This document shows, in pieces, positions 62,298 to 64,000 of a stretch of 64,000 nucleotides of DNA. The notes under the pieces were generated by a model. The model saw nothing but the letters and a program-made list of their open reading frames with translations, did no database searches and had not been told where the DNA came from. How positions within the stretch are numbered: the first letter of the stretch is position 1; every line of letters starts with the position of its first letter. The position numbers and the translations under genes were made by a program. The stretch lies in assembly GCF_000428885.1 (NCBI RefSeq), contig NZ_AUAU01000009.1:100723-164722 (forward strand), in the 5' to 3' direction. This DNA is from Geothrix fermentans DSM 14018. Lineage in GTDB: Bacteria; Acidobacteriota; Holophagae; Holophagales; Holophagaceae.

Positions 62298-63746
62298 ATG
62301 GACGCCCTGCTCGAAACCCTCGAACCGAAAACCATCTGGTCCTACTTCCTCGGGCTCTCCAGGATCCCCCGCGGCTCCAAGAACGAGGCCCAGGCCGCCG
62401 CCTGGGTGGCGGACCAGGCGAAGGCCCTGGGCTGCGAGGTGGAGCGCGACGAGGTCGGCAACGTCATCATCCGCAAGAAGGCCACGCCCGGGAAGGAAGG
62501 CCGGCCCACCACCTGCCTGCAGGCCCACGTGGACATGGTCTGCGAGCAGAACGAGGGCACGGGCCACGACTTCCTCAAGGATCCCATCAAGGTCTGGAAG
62601 GACGGGGATCTCCTCCGCGCCACCGGCACCACGCTGGGCGCCGACAACGGCATCGGCGTGAGCGCCGCCCTGGCGGTCCTCGCCAGCAAGGACATCGCCC
62701 ACGGCCCCCTGGAAGTCCTCATCACCATCGACGAGGAGACGGGCCTGACCGGCGCCAACGGCCTCCAGCCCGGCCGCCTCAAGGCCAAGTTCCTCCTCAA
62801 CCTCGACAGCGAGGAGGAGGGTTACCTCACCATCGGCTGCGCCGGCGGCGAGGACACCATCGCCACCCGCAAGCTCACCCGCACGGCGCCGCCCGCGGGC
62901 GCCCGCGCCTACCGCCTGAAGGTCTTCGGCCTCAAGGGCGGCCACTCCGGCATCGACATCCACGCGGGCCGCGGCAACGCCATCCGCATCCTCGCCCAGA
63001 TCCTGGGCGCCCTGAAGGCGGACTTCGGCTTCGCCCTGGGCGGCATCAAGGGCGGCAACAAGCGCAACGCCATCCCCCGCGAGGCCTCCGCCCAGATCTT
63101 CCTGGATCCCGCGAAGGAAGCGGCCTTCAAGGCGGCCCTGGCGGGCCAGGAGGCCCACTGGCGCGCCGCCCTGGGCGCCTTCGATCCCGGCCTGCACCTG
63201 GCCCTGGAGGCCGGGGAGGCCACCCAGGCCATGTCCGGCGCCGACGCCGAGGCCCTGATCCGCCTGCTGCTGGCCCTGCCCCACGGCGTCGAGGCCATGA
63301 GCCCCGACATCCCCGGGCTGGTGCAGACCTCCACCAACATGGGCGTGATCGAGACCCGCGAGGGCGAGGTGGAGCTGAACCTCCTCACCCGCAGCTCCAT
63401 CAACGCCTCGAAGACCGCCCTCTCCGAGCGCATCGCCGCCACCTGCGCCCTGGGCGGCTTCGAGTCCCACGTGACGGGCGGCTACCCCGGCTGGAAGCCC
63501 GAGCCCAAGGCCTCCCTGGTGAGGATCGTCAACGAGACCAACCAGAAGGTGTTCGGCAAGACCCTGGAGATCATGGCCATCCACGCCGGCCTGGAGTGCG
63601 GCCTCATCGGCGAGAAGTACACCGAGATGGAGATGGTCTCCTTCGGCCCCAGCATGTGGGACGTCCACACCCCCGACGAGCACGTGAGCGTGCCCTCCGT
63701 GGGCAACTTCTGGAAGCTCCTTGTCGCCGTCCTCGAGGCCGTGTAG
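62298..63746 (+). CDS. pepD: Aminoacyl-histidine dipeptidase (PepD, M20 family)
   Basis: 482 residues. Metal-ligand motifs: QAHVDMVCEQN (His), TTLGADNGIGVSAALAVL (bridging Asp), TIDEETGLTGANGL (catalytic and ligand Glu), and NLDSEEEGYLTIGCAGG; a late DVHTPDEHVSVPSVGNFW carries the last His. It hydrolyses dipeptides in the cytosol. Between the RND operon and tRNA-Ser(GGA); alone, with its own promoter presumably in the palindrome-containing spacer. Confidence 0.95.
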   Translation: MDALLETLEPKTIWSYFLGLSRIPRGSKNEAQAAAWVADQAKALGCEVERDEVGNVIIRKKATPGKEGRPTTCLQAHVDMVCEQNEGTGHDFLKDPIKVWKDGDLLRATGTTLGADNGIGVSAALAVLASKDIAHGPLEVLITIDEETGLTGANGLQPGRLKAKFLLNLDSEEEGYLTIGCAGGEDTIATRKLTRTAPPAGARAYRLKVFGLKGGHSGIDIHAGRGNAIRILAQILGALKADFGFALGGIKGGNKRNAIPREASAQIFLDPAKEAAFKAALAGQEAHWRAALGAFDPGLHLALEAGEATQAMSGADAEALIRLLLALPHGVEAMSPDIPGLVQTSTNMGVIETREGEVELNLLTRSSINASKTALSERIAATCALGGFESHVTGGYPGWKPEPKASLVRIVNETNQKVFGKTLEIMAIHAGLECGLIGEKYTEMEMVSFGPSMWDVHTPDEHVSVPSVGNFWKLLVAVLEAV

Positions 63747-63826
63747 TCCCCTCAAACCTCGGCCCTTGGCCCGCGCCAGGGGCCGTGCTAACCTTGCTGT
63801 TCCCCGCGCCCCGGCGCGGAGCCACG

Positions 63827-63917
63827 GGAGAGTTGTCCGAGTGGCTGAAGGAGCACGATTGGAAATCGTGTAACGGTCAAAAGCCGTTCGGGGGTTCGAA
63901 TCCCCCACTCTCCGCCA
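63827..63917 (+). tRNA. tRNA-Ser (anticodon GGA)
   Basis: 91 nt with encoded CCA. Acceptor GGAGAGT (63827-63833) pairs with ACTCTCC (63907-63913); the anticodon stem CACGA / TCGTG encloses TTGGAAA, anticodon GGA at 63861-63863, reading UCC/UCU. A long variable arm is present, as expected for serine. Confidence 0.96.
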
Positions 63918-63919
63918 AT

Positions 63920-63946
63920 GCGCCCCGCCTGCGGGGCGCGCTTTTT
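63920..63946 (+). terminator. Terminator of tRNA-Ser(GGA)
   Basis: GCGCCCCGC (63920-63928), loop CT, GCGGGGCGC (63931-63939) then GC and TTTTT (63942-63946). Confidence 0.9.
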
Positions 63947-63968
63947 GGCGGAGAGTGGGGGATTCGAA
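63946..63968 (-). repeat. Inverted 23-bp copy of the tRNA-Ser(GGA) 3' end
   Basis: The 23 bp at 63946-63968 are the exact reverse complement of tRNA positions 63895-63917 (T-loop TTCGAA through CCA). Together with the terminator they make one long nested hairpin (63895-63968). The T-stem part further on does not match, so this is not a second complete tRNA. Confidence 0.85.
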
Positions 63969-64000
63969 ATCACTGAAATGCTGGCAGGTAGCGGCCCCTG

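Noticed and set aside
63788..63973. Small ORF on the minus strand over tRNA-Ser(GGA)
   Set aside because: Antisense of a tRNA with the well-known GIRTPE-like false peptide.

Overview
The window is about 70% G+C with strongly G/C-biased third codon positions, no introns and tightly packed genes. The gene families (DUF512 radical-SAM protein, SBP-less fused ABC permease, multiheme-type respiratory remnants, CysG/CysI sulfate cluster, EF-G-like paralogue) and the look of the proteins suggest a chromosome segment of an Acidobacteriota bacterium of the Holophagae type (Geothrix/Holophaga-like). That assignment is inference from gene style, not from a marker gene. The outer-membrane porin, RND pump, TolC-type protein and beta-barrel protein show a Gram-negative envelope.

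Layout. 1-7.5 kb, minus strand: start of a DMT transporter (cut by the window edge), a DUF512 PDZ/radical-SAM protein, an EF-G-like GTPase and a fadN-fadA fatty acid beta-oxidation pair. 7.6-12.2 kb: MoxR ATPase, a small unknown protein, and a transmembrane Ser/Thr kinase with a long helical-repeat C-terminus. 12.3-16.9 kb, plus strand: a possible 17-codon leader peptide, a fused double-permease ABC importer with its ATPase, and an outer-membrane porin. 16.9-23.4 kb: DMT transporter, PBP4-type carboxypeptidase, pseudopilin-like protein, GAF/HD-GYP protein, FabD, and a P-loop (zeta-toxin-like) protein whose end overlaps a second small reading frame. 23.5-30 kb: CoA-binding protein, a very A+T-rich DUF3800 gene wedged against carB, then carB-carA with a probable attenuator. 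30-37.6 kb: tadA, a three-gene exported-protein operon of unknown role, a GGDEF-hemerythrin protein and a DUF2891 protein. 37.7-41.4 kb: tRNA-Ser(CGA) followed by a lower-GC two-gene restriction-modification island. 41.4-45.2 kb: RsgA, an Fe-S-type repressor, and a divergent diheme cytochrome/DoxX pair. 45.4-55.5 kb: a complete assimilatory sulfate cluster (siroheme synthesis, sulfite reductase, APS/PAPS reductase, ATP sulfurylase, sulfate ABC transporter). 55.7-62.2 kb: TetR-controlled RND efflux operon. 62.3-64 kb: PepD dipeptidase and tRNA-Ser(GGA).

How it works together. The largest coherent unit is the sulfate cluster: CysPTWA bring sulfate in, CysDN activate it, CysH reduces it to sulfite, and CysI with siroheme made by CobA plus the CysG N-terminal enzyme reduces sulfite to sulfide. 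No flavoprotein (CysJ) is present, so the electron donor must be elsewhere. The Fe-S-type repressor next door and a look-alike operator upstream of the cluster hint at shared redox or Fe-S control.

Non-coding structure is unusually rich. There are short palindromes with 3-nt loops (1.67, 0.63, 23.4 and 49.1 kb), some of which supply stop codons, cover a Shine-Dalgarno sequence or extend a reading frame. There are also three related long inverted repeats in spacers of biosynthetic operons (28.6, 51.5 and 54.4 kb), and an inverted copy of a tRNA 3' end at the right edge. The best candidates for something undescribed are the exported three-gene operon (30.5-35.2 kb), the palindrome family, and the P-loop gene with its overlapping small ORF.
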